A stretch of 64,000 bases of DNA, from the NCBI GenBank assembly GCA_958298945.1, contig OY282610.1, positions 25,444,233-25,508,232 of the forward strand. The letters run 5' to 3'. Both the position numbers and the translations under genes were made by a program. Numbering within the stretch: the stretch's first letter is position 1; the number at the start of each line of letters is the position of its first letter. The notes beneath the pieces are model-generated. The model had not been told where the DNA came from, did not search any database, and saw only the letters and a program-made list of their open reading frames with translations. The stretch comes from Atherix ibis. Taxonomy: Eukaryota > Arthropoda > Insecta > Diptera > Athericidae. This document shows positions 13,370-25,330 of this stretch, one piece after another.

Positions 13370-14500
13370 TTTAAGATTTCGTGCAGGACTCGTTCCTTCG
13401 GAGGTAACTTTTTATGAATTTTTCGTTTATTTCGGCTTGTAATTCTGTTATTACTTCATCGATTTTGTTTATTTAAAATGCTGTAAAATATAAAGATTAT
13501 TTGTTTAAATATGAATTTTTTGTATAATTTTATAGGAATACGAGGTCTGTTTAAAAAGTATCGGGAATTTTGAATTTCAGCGGGTTACGTTTATTTGATT
13601 TTCGATTTTTTTATGGCGTTATGTTGGTACTTATGTCTCTCATTTATGCCGATAAGTTCGGAAATGTTCAGTTAATTTATGACAGCTGCTTTGCTTGCAT
13701 GTGTTTTGGCTCATCTCCGATTTTTGCCCATTCCAAAAAATGGATCAAAGAATCTGTTTCGGGAACAAGAAAAAGTCACAGGGGGCCAGATCTGGGGAAT
13801 ACGGTGGCTGAGGCATTATTAGTGTATTGTTTTTCACATTCGACCGAACTTGGCGCACTTTTCTCGGTCTTGGCTCTTGCGGCAGCTTCCATTTCTACGT
13901 CATAACCATAAACCCATGATTCGTCACCAGTTATGACCCTCTGGAGCAAATTTGGGTCGTCGCGGACAGAGTCCAATAGCTCCTTAGCAATGTTAATGCG
14001 ATGCTGTTTTTGGTTGAAAATGGGCAAAAATCGAAGACGAGCCAAAACACGTGCAAGCAAAGCAGCTGTCAAAAATTAACTGAACATTCAAAATGGCCGA
14101 ACTTGTCAGCATAAGTGAGAGATATGAGTACCAATATAACGCCATAATAAAATCGAAAATCGAATATACGTAACCCACGGAAATTCAAAATTAGCGATAC
14201 TTTTTGAAAAGATCTTGTACGTTTACGATTTAAATTTAAAAATTATACATTCTGGAAATTTTTTGTCTAATACAAAACAAAATTTGTAAATTATGAAAAC
14301 TTTTCTCGCAATAAAACAATAAGTTTAATGTGTTATGGGACATGTGGTTCTGTTTTTTGTTGTTATTAAAATTACATATGGTCCAGATGAAAATCTTTAA
14401 GTTTAGACCAAAAATACCATTATTATACGGTTATAGCAGCTAGAATTTAGGGTAACGGTCTTTCGTATCAAAAGTGATAATTCTACTGTAAAATGTGGCT
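13370..14500 (-). pseudogene. Tc1-like transposase remnant, split by a mariner
   Basis: Minus-strand reading of 13370-13490 gives VITELQAEINEKFIKSYLRR, the C-terminal helix motif of the Tc1-like family scattered through this window. The other part lies beyond 14217. The copy is interrupted at 13541-14217 by a mariner deletion derivative, so it is the older insertion. No catalytic motif survives clearly. Confidence 0.5.
13541..14217 (-). mobile_element. mariner deletion derivative with about 190 bp inverted arms
   Basis: A 677 bp element with TA on both sides (13539-13540, 14218-14219). The ends match as inverted repeats (CGAGGTCTGTTTAAAAAGTA at left) and the match continues about 190 bp inward: 13541-13732 pairs with 14019-14217. 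The roughly 286 bp core reads on the minus strand as transposase fragments, first NIAKELL with ITGDESWVYGYDVE (first catalytic Asp), then PPYSPDLAPCDFFLFPK in another frame (third catalytic Asp). The middle of the gene with the second Asp is deleted. It resembles SETMAR-type mariners and is inactive, with foldback (MITE-like) structure. Confidence 0.85.
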
Positions 14501-14529
14501 ACGGTAGAATAATCACTTTTGTAGGATTT

Positions 14530-14920
14530 TTTTTCTCCAATTTTAACTTATTTAATTAATAATAAAATAATTAATTTTTTAAAAATGGCAAATTATAATC
14601 TAAATAAATATTACTTTTATTAATATATATATTTATCAATTAAAACTATAAAAATATTAATTTTTTCCAAACTATAAAATGGTTAAAAAATATTTAACTA
14701 AAAACAATTTTTTAAAAAAAAAGTTACAATTTTTTTTAATATTCTTTAAAGAAGTCTTATAATTTATGTCCACTATTAAAAGTGAATGTTTCAATGCAAT
14801 TAAATTGTACATTTGGAATTTGGAAAAGATCTGAAAAAATCGCGGTTAATGTGTTAGTGTAATTATTTTTTTGTTATTATTATCTGTTATTGAAAATAGA
14901 ATAAGATCAACTTATAGTGA
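14530..14920. other. AT-rich non-coding stretch
   Basis: AT-rich DNA with no supported feature. Confidence 0.5.
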
Positions 14921-14929
14921 ATTTGTTGT

Positions 14930-15540
14930 TCAGGAATTGAATGTAGTCCAAAGCTAAATCTGGCGATGATAAGCTAAAGTAGCATTACAAGCTGAAACTG
15001 CAATTGACGACGAGTATAAAAAGTGTAACACGCTTAGGGAAATAAAATCCGCTTCGAACGAGTGCAGATTAAGGCGATCCCATGGGACTGGAGTATAATC
15101 GTGAACAGATCCTAGAATTTTTTTGGGGGAAACATTTTTCAACCCGGACTCGTAATACTCGCCGCCTAATCGCTTCAAAAACGGGCAAATGGAAAATTGC
15201 AAAAATTCACTTTTATCGTTTGTATACGATTCTGTATTGGATCCATCCTCTCGGAAATTACAGAATTTATGCAACAATTCTAGGACACTTAATAATTTGT
15301 ATATACATTTGGACGTTGTCGGCTAAGAGTTGTTGAGTTTGTAAGTAGCCAACAGTTGGTGAATTATTCAAACAGACAATCGGTAAACAAAAATAAATTG
15401 AAAGAAGAGCACTTCGGCAGAGGAGGACTATTACCGTTAAGCGCGTACTTGAATTCGATACCGAAATACGTACACCCATGCATTTATCTATATAAGCAAG
15501 TACGAACAAAAAGGGATTCAATTATTATATTTAGATAAAG
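14930..15540 (+). promoter_or_regulatory. upstream island with TATA-like box and splice-donor-like site
   Basis: About 600 bp of nearly balanced composition, 5 kb upstream of the fuss-like start codon. It contains TATAAAAA at 15015-15022 and a good donor-like GTAAGT at 15341-15346 on the plus strand. Together these could mark a non-coding first exon (about 15045-15340) spliced to the gene downstream. Overlapping open frames on both strands show no known domain. The promoter and exon reading is conjecture. Confidence 0.25.
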
Positions 15541-15549
15541 GATAAATAA

Positions 15550-16690
15550 GAAAAAAGGGGTAGAGACCGTACGGAAGTGTAAGATTCAATTGGAGTCAAT
15601 GTAAAAACGAAAAATTTACTAAATTCTAGATAATCATTCCTGGAACAGCTAAAGGGTGTTTACTTAAAAGCTTGTGTAGGTAAAAACAAAACAATTTACT
15701 GTACTTGAAATTATTTAATTTGAAAAGAAAAAAATTAATAAAAATAAGGGAAAGAATGCCATGCTATTTGGCCAATGTTAATGTTAACATCAAACAGCGA
15801 TAATAATGACAACAATTGCGTAATCGATAAATACAAACCCCCAAGCGGCAAAGCGAAACAGATTGTTGTTATTTAAACAGAAATTAATTTGCTTTAATAA
15901 TTGATTCCGTAGTAAATTGAATTGAAAATAACAATAAAAACCTATTAGCGAAATGACCCAAAATACTGAATGGAGGAGACAAGGTGGAATGTAAACAAAC
16001 AAAAAAAATTATGCATTCGTCGCCTTGGTAAAAAAAAATGGTGAAGGAGTCTGCACGTTATCATGAATAAAAATAATTATTTAAAATTAATAATAATATA
16101 GGAATATATATAAAGTATCGAAACATTTATAATTATCGTTAAAGTTGCCATGAGTTATTATTAAAAATTTCAAATAAAAGAAAACAAATAAAAATCAAAG
16201 TGATTCAAAATGTGTCCCTGCCACTTTTACTCTGGCCATGTTTACCACATTTAATGAGTTCTATTGTATCAAATAAATTGGAAAAATAATTTATTTGCTT
16301 CCAAAAAAAAAAAAAAAAAATTATATAAAATCACTCTTTTTTCATTATTACTGATATATACAAAAATAATAGTGTCGATTTATTTGCAGTAATCTTTCTG
16401 GTCTAAAATCAATAAAACAACTACGATTACATGGAAAATAATAGTACAAAAATTTTAATTTTAATTCGAAAAAGAAACTTGAAACATTGAAATTGTAAGG
16501 GGGAGAAATTGACAATTTATCATGTAATTAAATTTTTTTATCAAAAGCAGAAGATTTGGTCACATTTATTATTAACTATAAAATTTAGATTATATTTAAA
16601 GCGTACAAATAATTACAGAGAATAAAGACTTAAATCAATTCACAGTAAGGACTAGAAAATAATGTTAAAAAAAATATATCAAAAAAAATA
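15550..16690. other. AT-rich non-coding stretch
   Basis: Mostly AT-rich with a poly-A run at about 16300. No gene seen. Confidence 0.45.
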
Positions 16691-17450
16691 TAAGAGAAAC
16701 AAATTAACGATGGACCCCAGAAATCGAAAAACCGAAATAGGAAAAACCATACGTCGTCCTTTCAGCCTTGTTGGAGCAGCAGTCAGATTGGAAGCCAGTC
16801 GCGTACGATTCAATTTTCATTTTTATTTTCCACCATTTTGGATTTGTGTAAGCTGACATTTCAATTAAGCTTTTGGGTAAATAATTAAACCAATCCAATG
16901 TTGGATTAACCCTAACCGTACGAACCATTGCCAATGATGTCACACCTAACCGAGTGGACTATTGTACTGTCAATTGCATTAGCACTGGGATCTGTGGGGG
17001 AGTTTAGGGGTGCGTTCGCTTATTGGCGCCACTGTGCGACAGTTTCGAATCACATACGATACGCACAACTGGACCGGCGACAGGGTTGATGATGATACGA
17101 CTCAATTGAAAATAATTTAAATACATTTTGTTAAAACAAATACGGAAGGGCTGGGTGGTAGAGAGCGACCAAAAAGAGAAATAGTAATTGTTGGGGTTGT
17201 GCTGTCAATTTCGCAACCAATGATTGCACTTAATTTGGCCTCCATCGAACCACCCTGCGATGAGCTCAGCCGGATTTTCGGCTTGTGCTGAGTTCACTAT
17301 CGGCTGCAGGGATTGTTGCCGGTTGCAGCCACAGCCAATGCTTCACCGCGAGTAGTTACCAATTCATGTGGTTTCGTACGGTTTAGGGCTGAACACGTTT
17401 ATTTATGGCGTGCACTGAAAAATTTCTAACTGAATGTTCACACCGAATTG
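16690..17450. promoter_or_regulatory. GC-elevated island upstream of fuss-like gene
   Basis: One of the least AT-rich segments outside exons, especially 16920-17410, rich in short GC motifs and without a persuasive reading frame. Its position 3 kb upstream of the coding start suggests an enhancer or non-coding exon. Nothing in the sequence proves this. Confidence 0.3.
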
Positions 17451-17699
17451 TGCAATGTTTGTTGTATGAAGGCCAAAATTAGTTAAAAGTGGTCCGTGTT
17501 GGTTATAAGCAGGTATTAATTTGGAAGTAATTACCTTTTACAAATAATTCAAAGTATTATTCGTGTCTGATATTATTAATTAATCGAACATGAATAACTT
17601 AATAATAAATTACTAGAAAAATAATAAACTGAAATGGAAATATGGTATTTTCGTTTCTATTTCGGTGTATGAAACTTTGGACAAAAATTTTAAAATTTT

Positions 17700-19220
17700 T
17701 AAACAATTTTAACTAAGAAGCTGAAAACAAAATCGCAACCGAAAATTTTAACCGAAAATTTGAATTAAAACTTATAACCAAAAATTTGAACCGACAATTA
17801 TAAACTAAAATAAAAATTTTTACTGAAAATTATTACTGAAAATTTTTACTGAAAATTTTTACTGAAAAGTTTTACTGAAAAGTTTTAATGAAAATTTTTT
17901 CAGGCAAATTTTTACTGACAAATTTTTAGTGAATTTTTTTACTAAAAATGTTTGCTAAATTTTTTTACTGAACAATTTTTACTGAAAATGTGTACTGAAA
18001 ATTTTAACTGACAAATGTTTACTGAACAAATTTTACTGACAATTTTTGCTGAAAAATTTTACCTGGAAATTTTATGCTAATAAATTTTTAATGAAAATTT
18101 TTACCGGAAATTCTTACTGAAAATTTTTACCGAAAACTTATAGTACCAAATTTTTATTGACAAATTTTAAATGACAAATTTTTACTAACAAATTATTACT
18201 GATAAAAATTTGTAATGATAAATTTTTTGTAAATTTTTTTACTGAAAATTTTTACTGATTTATTTTAGTTAAAAACTGAAAATTTTTAGTTAAAAGCTGA
18301 AAATTTTTGCTAAAACTGAGAAATTTTTGATAAAAAATTTTAACTAAAAAATTTTTGTTGACAAATTTTTACTGACAAATTTTTACTTACAAATTTTTAC
18401 TGACAAATTTTTACGAAACTTTTTAACTGACAATTTTTTTCTGACAAATTTTTACTGACAAATTTTCACCGAAAATTTTTACCGGAAATTCTTACTGAAA
18501 ATTTTTACCGAACAGTTTTACTGACAAATTTTTATTGGCAAATTTTAACTCACAAATTTTTACTAACAAATTATTGCTGATCAAAATTTGAAATGACAAA
18601 TTTTTTGTAAATTTTTTTACTGAACAGTTTTACTGAATTTTTTTACTGAACATTTTTGCTAAAATATTTTACTGAAAAATTTTTAATGAAAAATTTTAAC
18701 TAATAAATTTTTGTTGACAAATTTTTACTGACAACTTTTTACTGACAAATTTTAACTGAAAAATTTTTTGTAAATTTTGTAATTGAATTTTTTTACTGAC
18801 AATTTTTGGTGAAAACTTTTAAATGACAAATTTTTAATGAAAAATTTTAACTAATAAATTTTTGTTGATAAATTTTTATTGACAAATTTTCGCTAAACTT
18901 TTTAGCTGACAAATTTCTACTGGCAAATTTTTACTGACAACTTTTTACTGACATATTTGTTGTAAATTTTGTAACTGAATTTTTTTACTGACAATTTTTG
19001 CTGAAAAATTTTAACTGACAAATTCTTAATGAAAAATTTTAACTAATAAGTTTTTGTTGACAAATTTTTATTGACAAATCTCTGCTGACAAATTTTTACT
19101 GATAACTTTTTACTGACAAATTTCTACTGACAAATTTTTACTAACAAATTTTAAGCGAAAACCTTAGCCGAAAATCTTTCCCAAAAATCTTAGCTGAAAA
19201 TCTTTTCCGAAAATGTTCAC
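17700..19220. repeat. degenerate minisatellite, unit about 16 bp (AAATTTTTACTGACAA)
   Basis: About 1.5 kb built from roughly 90 diverged units of 15-18 bp around the core AATTTTTACTGA, with variants ending ACAA, AAAA or ACTG. Longer blocks (for example 17840-18270 and 18470-18620) partly repeat each other, so the array has grown by duplication of several units at a time. It ends about 950 bp before the predicted start codon of the fuss-like gene. It has no coding potential. Confidence 0.9.
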
Positions 19221-19499
19221 AAATTTTGAATTGAAAACTTTTGCAGATAACTTTTGTGATATTTTATTGAAAAAGTTTTCGTAGCTGAAACATTTAAAAT
19301 ACAAAAATTCGCTGAGATTATTTTCTAATTTTCCATAAAAAAAAAATAAAGTTGAGCTCTTGATAATTATTTACCCTCCACTGATCACATATGTGCTTAG
19401 ATGGGAGCATATATTCGTGCGTAACTATTCGAGACAATTTAGCAATTCTGCACAGCAAATAATGACACCGAATAACAGCAATTGCCGTAATAAAGGATG

Positions 19500-20175
19500 T
19501 CATTTAATGCCTTAAAAATCAATCTTTTGCTATTACACCCTCATTGACTACCGAGCATGGTGGTATCTTACTCGATAACACGAACGAATTTTGTCTGCCA
19601 AATTATGGGTGCAAAGCATGTAAACAAACCCAAAATACCAGTAGGGGTGAACATATTCGAATTGTGTGCTGACGACTAGGTTGCTTTCTCGAACGTTTGA
19701 ACGAATTTGTTGGTTGTTGCTCTTCAAATAATCCGCAATTTAAGGCTTGCCTAACACAATTCGATTTTCTTTTGAGTTCTTTTTTTTCTATTCGTCTCTT
19801 TTTTAATAGTTTTTGGAAGTATGCTTAAAACTAACGAAAAAAAAAATCGGTCGTTTTATTTTTAATCCTTAGGGAGACGACGACGATATAACAGAAGCAC
19901 AGAATCTTCAAGGTAGATTGATCCGTTTTGGCCGAAATAGAAACTGTGGGGTGAACGGGTGTCGGCCAAATAGAATCGTCACAATCGAAATTGAGCGACG
20001 AAACGTTGTGATGCGAATAGTGATGGAGGAGTAATTTGAAAATCAGTAGCCGAGTAGCTGTGCAAATCGTTCGAATGCGAGTATAAGTGTATATTGGGCA
20101 ATAAGGTAACGCGACAGCGCCGGTCCAAGAACGCAATTTCTTGGCGTAACGTTGTAACGAAGGCGAGCTATCGAA
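19500..20175 (+). promoter_or_regulatory. probable promoter and 5' UTR of fuss-like gene
   Basis: Balanced-composition DNA directly before the first coding exon. An in-frame stop (TAA, 20155-20157) lies 18 bp before the predicted ATG, so coding does not extend upstream in this frame. No clear TATA box is seen. A transcription start cannot be placed, and upstream non-coding exons are possible. Confidence 0.45.
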
Positions 20176-20274
20176 ATGGAGGCAGCTTCATCTCATCACC
20201 TAATGAAACGGGTCATCGATTCCAAAACACCGCAGGAATGCCTAACGACAGTGGCATCCCCAAAACCGAATCAG
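20176..20274 (+). CDS. fuss: fuss-like Ski/Sno co-repressor, coding exon 1
   Basis: First coding exon, 33 codons, starting MEAASSHHLMKRVIDSKTPQ. The ATG at 20176 has G at -3 and +4 and follows an in-frame stop at 20155-20157, so it is the natural start. The exon ends ...SPKPNQ at CAG with donor GTGAGA (20275), phase 0. Joined to the acceptor at 20840 it gives PNQ-VGTVLLYG, matching the start of the Ski-type DHD domain of SKOR proteins. This frame differs from the longest open frame in the region, which is a decoy. The short N-terminus has no recognised domain. Confidence 0.85.
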
Positions 20275-20840
20275 GTGAGACCAAACAACAATTTATTTCC
20301 CAGAGAGTGTGCCTAGCGCCAGGTGTCCACCCATCAATTGACATAGTCTTCTTGTCAGCTTCGATTGCTCCTCAGACGAAAACATTTTGTTATTGTCTAG
20401 TTTTAATGTGATTTTTCTATCAAGTCGACGAGGCAGTAGAACAGCTTTGATTGAAACAATTGCACCCCAGAGAGCTGTTCTTCGACGGTGTGTGAGTATT
20501 TTTCATTCGGATTTTATCTCACTGCTGGCGATATCTTCCAGATTTTCCGCATCTTCCACTGAAAAGCCGTATTTCTAAAGTCCGATCACGTATTTCGAAA
20601 AGTAAGAAAGCGGAAAAAACGATTCGTATATAAGTAATGTTATTTTCTCAAATTCTTTGGGAACTTTTTGATTGGGAAAATTCCAATTTCAATCTCGATT
20701 TCTTTGCCTCTAAATCATTGACTATCGTTGCTATTAGTGGACAAGTTGAATTTTAATTATACTTTAAAATATATAACAAAAGAGAAACAGCAAAATTGTG
20801 AAGCTTAATTTGTATATGTTTTGTCTCTTTTCTTTAATAG
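20275..20840 (+). other. fuss-like intron 1
   Basis: 566 bp intron bounded by GTGAGA and a polypyrimidine tract ending TTTCTTTAATAG. Both junctions are phase 0. Confidence 0.8.
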
Positions 20841-22256
20841 GTCGGAACGGTTTTGCTGTATGGAATTCCAATCGTTTCGCTATACATCGAGGCACAGGAG
20901 CGGCTTTGTTTGGCGCAAATCTCCAACACACTCCTAAAACAGTTCAGCTATAATGAGATTCATAACCGTAGAGTGGCCCTGGGAATAACATGTGTTCAAT
21001 GTACTCCGGTTCAGCTTGAGATTTTGCGACGTGCTGGTGCGATGCCGGTCAGTTCGCGTCGCTGTGGAATGATTACGCGTCGTGAAGCGGAAAGGCTTTG
21101 TAAGTCGTTCCTAGGCGATAATGCACCTCCAAGGCTGCCAGAAGATTTTGCGTTTAGTGTACACCACGAATGTGCCTGGGGTTGTCGCGGATCGTTTTTA
21201 CCGTCGCGTTACAATTCATCGAGGGCTAAGTGTATAAAGTGCGCCTATTGCGGGCTATTTTTCTCGCCGAACAAGTTCATTTTCCACTCTCATCGCATCG
21301 GTCCTGGTGATAAATACGTGCAGCCCGACGCGGCAAATTTCAACTCATGGCGAAGGCACATGAAGTTGAGTGGTAATCCCCCAGAAGAAATAGTGCATGC
21401 GTGGGAGGATGTCAAGGCTATGTTCAACGGTGGTACACGAAAACGCTTGATGACTACATCGCCAAGTTCACAGTCATCAACTACTTCGCCAAAGCGAATG
21501 AAAGAGACACAAATCACTCCGCCCTTAATACAGGCGGCTGCCGCAGCTGCTGTAGTGTCTGCAGCAGCAACTGCTAACGCTGCTCAATTCCCTATTCGAC
21601 CGGTGAATATCCATCCAAGTCCGACGGCGCCTAATACAGCTACAGCGGGCCGTATACCTGGATTGGGTACCACAGAACTGCCTCTGCCCTTTTCCCGATC
21701 ATTCATGATGGACTACATGTGGCATGCACAAACCAAATCGAACTCATTCCAATTCCCAAACTACGCTCTTCCCTGGATCAAGCGGCCCGGTTCTCTACTA
21801 TTCAACCAGCAGAACGCATCAAATAGTTCACCTAATCGAGAAGAGGTCACTGCATCTAATTTCAACCATATTGCAGGATGTGCGGCGGCTGCGGCTGCTT
21901 CTAATGCAGCAGCAGCTAATGGTATCGAGCACAAATCTATGCCGTTCTACAATAATTCAGCCTTTAAACCGGTTATAAACCAGGCCCGAACATCATTCTC
22001 GTCAACAGTCGCCTTAGCCATTAGCGCATTGGACGAGGACCAAAGAACGGTGAGTAGAAATTCCCGCGAAGAGGACTCCACCATTAAGGAGTCCTTGTCC
22101 AGTGATGATGAAATGGTTGACATCGAAACCACCGAGGAAGAAGAACACACCGCTGAAGGTAATTGCTTGCGCTTTAAGAATCCCCGACCAGAATCACCAA
22201 TTGTGGAAATAGAAAACTCCAACGATATGGGCTGGGAAGGAATAATGAAAAAAGAG
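20841..22256 (+). CDS. fuss: fuss-like Ski/Sno co-repressor, coding exon 2 (DHD and SAND domains)
   Basis: A 472-codon exon, open throughout, phase 0 at both ends (acceptor AG 20839-20840; donor GTAAGT at 22257). Counting from the exon 1 start, residues 34 to about 125 form the Ski/Sno/Dac DHD domain (LLYGIPIVSL, EIHNRRVALG, RRCGMITRREAERLCK). Residues about 138-235 form the SAND-like Smad4-binding domain with a Cys/His cluster (CIKCAYC at 164-170, HSH at 182-184), then NFNSWRRH and AWEDVKAMFNGG, hallmarks of SKOR1/SKOR2 and Drosophila Fuss. The remainder is disordered: Ser/Thr and poly-Ala tracts, then an acidic patch (SSDDEMVDIETTEEEE). Family members act in the nucleus as transcriptional co-repressors, with neuronal expression and Smad/BMP-pathway antagonism. 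If the donor were unused, translation would add only 13 residues and stop at 22295. Confidence 0.95.
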
Positions 22257-22299
22257 GTAAGTAACTACGATATTTATTTTTGTTCTTATTTTTAAAAGT

Positions 22300-23100
22300 T
22301 TTTATTCTCAATATTTTATACCATTAAGAGTCAAGCTAGATGATAATGACTATGAATTAAGGATCTAATTTTTTGTATCATTTCTAATCTGTTAATTTGT
22401 AAAGTTTATTGTTAAATTTTCTGTGCATTTCAATTTCAGTAGCTTTCCTTATCAATGGCGGAGAATTTCTTTTAAGTCACTCTATTTTCCATAATTGAAA
22501 AATCCAACTTAGCCAAATATGGAAAATATAATAATTTTAAAGGATAATCTGCAAATGACACTTAAAAGTACAGAGTGTACAGTTGACTGCAAATAATGCT
22601 TAAAATAAGCTCACCGATATCTGAATTTGCTTCGTTGTGAGGAAAATTGTTACTAAATATTTTCTTATCAATTTTGATTTTTCCATAAAATTTTGTTTAT
22701 TTTTTTATTTCTAAAATATCAAAACCGTTTTTATTCGTAGTTATTGAAGGTAGTAATCCGCTTGAAGTTATAAAAATTCAAATTTTTTTATTGCGAAATT
22801 CAAATGAGATAGCAATTAATAGGAGACAATACCATTTTTGCAATACAGTAGTGACGCTGAAGGATAATTGTTCAATTTTTAAATGTGTATTCTTAAAGCG
22901 TATTTGAAATTCAACATTCCAAGAGTAGTCAATATTATCTTATGTAGAATTTTTAGTTTTGAATTGAACAGAATTTCATGAAATCATTGAGGAATAAATG
23001 ATAAATTTAATGAACTTTGAATTTTTTACACAAAAAGTTGACCTTTCCGACTTGGTTACGCTTTTTTTCAACTTTTTTTTTTTGAGACACGCTGTGGAAT
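22300..23100. other. AT-rich intronic DNA
   Basis: No recognisable element between exon 2 and the minisatellite. Confidence 0.5.
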
Positions 23101-25330
23101 CGGATGCTTGATTTTGGTGCATGTGGGTTTTGATGCTTAGAATATGACGCACACCGAATATATGGCATGTGGAATCTAGTAGATGTAAATTTCATGCATG
23201 CGCAATCCAATAATCAATCTTCTGCATGTGGAATCTACTCGTAGTTTTTGTGGAATCTGTTGCATGTGGTTTTTAATAAACGTGAAACCCAATGCCCTTG
23301 GAATATGATATACTCAGCATAAAATTTTGCATAAAAAAAAGTGATATGATTTCTTTTTAAAAAAAACACACTAATTGTTAATGAAATTCAAATGTTTTTT
23401 TATTTAATATGAAGTACAATCGATACAATTAAGTTCTGAATAAAAAGCCTCTACGACTTCTTTTGCAGGTACGAATTCGATGAGCCCAATTTTCGAGCAC
23501 TTTTACCACTAAATCAAGTCGTATGTCATGAATAGCACGTTCAATATTGACTTCTAAAGCTTGAAGACAGTCTTGTTTATTGCTAAAGACCAATGACTTC
23601 AAATTACCCCACAAGAAATTGTCTAATGGTGTTAAATCACAACTTCTTGGAGGCCATTCAATGTCACAATTTCTTGAAATAATCGAATCTCTAAACTTTT
23701 CTCGTAATAATTTGGTTGTTGCACGTGCTGTGTGTTACGTAGCCCCGTCTTGTTGGAACCAGATGTTGTCAAGATCAATTTCTTCCAATTTCGGCTATAA
23801 AAAGTTGGTTATCATCGATATATACCGGTCTTCTTTGACAGTAACGGTGTTACCAGCTTCATTTCGAAAGAAGTACAGACCGATGATTCCACCAGACCAA
23901 AAACCACAACAAACTGTCAATTTAGGTGAATATAATGGGTGTTCATGAATAATTTGTGGATTTTCTTCGCACCAGAATCGACAGTTTTGTTTATTTACCG
24001 CACCACTCAGATGGCAAAAGCGCACGAAAAGTTGCAATTGGAAAACGATTATTTTGATAATAAAATTGAATAATTTGTAAACGTTGTTCTGCCGTATATC
24101 TCTCTATGATATAATTGTAAACATTACTGAATACAATGAAAGAAAAATAACAGATCAAAACAAATTACAAATGGCCGAAACGTTACTTAGAAATCATATC
24201 ACTCTTATTGGAAAACCCTATACATGCGGTGTCTGATTAATATATGTGGAAATTGATGATTGTAAAATTTCATGCATGTGGAATCTGATGAATGTCGACT
24301 TGTTTGAATAAAAAACCTTTTTGATGTGGAATCTAGTTTTTGTGGAACCTTATGCAAATGGGTTTAAATGAACCTGTAATCGGACATGTGGAATCAAGTT
24401 TTTGTGGAATCTGTACATGTGCAATCTAGTTTTTATGGAAACTGATGCATTTGAGTTTTCATGAACGTGGAATCTATTGCACTTAAAATATGATGCACGC
24501 AAAATATAATGCATGCGACGTCTGATTAATACGTGTGGAAATTGATAAATGTAAAATTTCATGCATGTGCAATGCCATGCATATGAATTTTGATGCATGT
24601 GGAACTTGTTGCGATTAGAATCTGAAGTTCGCAGAATATTGTACGTATGGAAACTGATAATTATAAAATTTCATGCATCTGAAATGTGATGAATGCAGAC
24701 TTGCTTGAATAAAAAATCTGCTCGATGTGGAATCTTATGCACATGGATTTTAATGAACCTAGAATCTGGTGCACAAGCATAATAATGCATGTCAAATTTA
24801 ATACTTGTGGAATCTGGTATACGGTGCACAAGCATAATAATGCATGTGAAATTTAATACTTGTGGAATCTGGTATTTCCATGCATGTGGACTCTGGTGCA
24901 TTTAGATTTGGAATCACGTAGAATCTGGTACTCCCAAATTCTAATGCATGTCAAATCCCATGCACGTGGAATCTGGTGTATGGAATTTTTTTTAAGACCT
25001 GATGCATGTGGAACATAGATGAACGTTGAATCTGTTGCGTTTAGAATTTGGCGTATGCAGAATATTATGATTATAAATGTAAAATCTCATCAAAATGGGA
25101 ACTGATCAATGTGAAATCAGATTCCACAGTGATCAGAAACTGATCCATGTGGAATCTGATGAAAGAATATGTGGAATCTAGTACCTAGCAAATTTTATAC
25201 AGGTGAAATCTCTGATGCATTAGCATTTTGAAGCAGGTTGAATATCTGATGCGTCTAAAATCTGATGCATGAAGAATTTAATGAAAGTGAAATCTGAAGC
25301 ACGTGGAATCTGTTACAACGATTTTGTTCC
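23100..25330. repeat. degenerate minisatellite around GATGCATGTGGAATCT, split by a transposon
   Basis: Diverged tandem units of about 16-18 bp (TGCATGTGGAATCTGATG and variants) occupy 23100-23330 and 24225-25330. Between them sits a Tc1-like element (about 23334-24220), so the array predates that insertion. A longer sub-duplication occurs at about 24770-24870, where a 50-60 bp block is repeated. The hexamer TGCATG occurs 14 times on the plus strand, which is the sense strand of the fuss-like intron. Confidence 0.88.
23334..24220 (-). mobile_element. Tc1-like transposon, degenerate
   Basis: The minus-strand gene reads HLSGAVNKQNCRFWCEENP, FWSGGIIGLYFFRNEAG and MITNFL (frame 23795-24037). It then continues in other frames through a region equivalent to QQDGAT-CHTARATT and DLTPLDFFLWGNLKSLVFSN, to NIERAIHDIRLDLVVKVLEN (23429-23614). 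This is an IS630/Tc1-mariner DDE transposase. Inverted ends are visible as GTGATATGATTTCT at left and AGAAATCATATCAC at right. The outermost bases (to CCTA at 24220) survive only on the right. Frameshifts make it inactive. It lies inside the minisatellite. Confidence 0.85.

Noticed and set aside
13570..13905. 111-codon plus-strand frame
   Set aside because: It lies antisense within the mariner foldback element, whose minus strand carries the recognisable transposase motifs.
20094..20411. 105-codon plus frame as first exon
   Set aside because: Another frame in the same interval starts at 20176, ends at a consensus donor in phase 0 and gives the family-typical PNQ-VGTVLL junction. The longer frame runs through the intron.
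20853..22295. Exon 2 open frame as a complete 480-residue protein
   Set aside because: It would start at a TTG codon within the DHD domain and end in intron sequence. The acceptor at 20840 and donor at 22257 define the exon better.
17700..25330. Minisatellites as CRISPR-like arrays
   Set aside because: Units are directly adjacent and diverged without spacers, and the genome is a fly.
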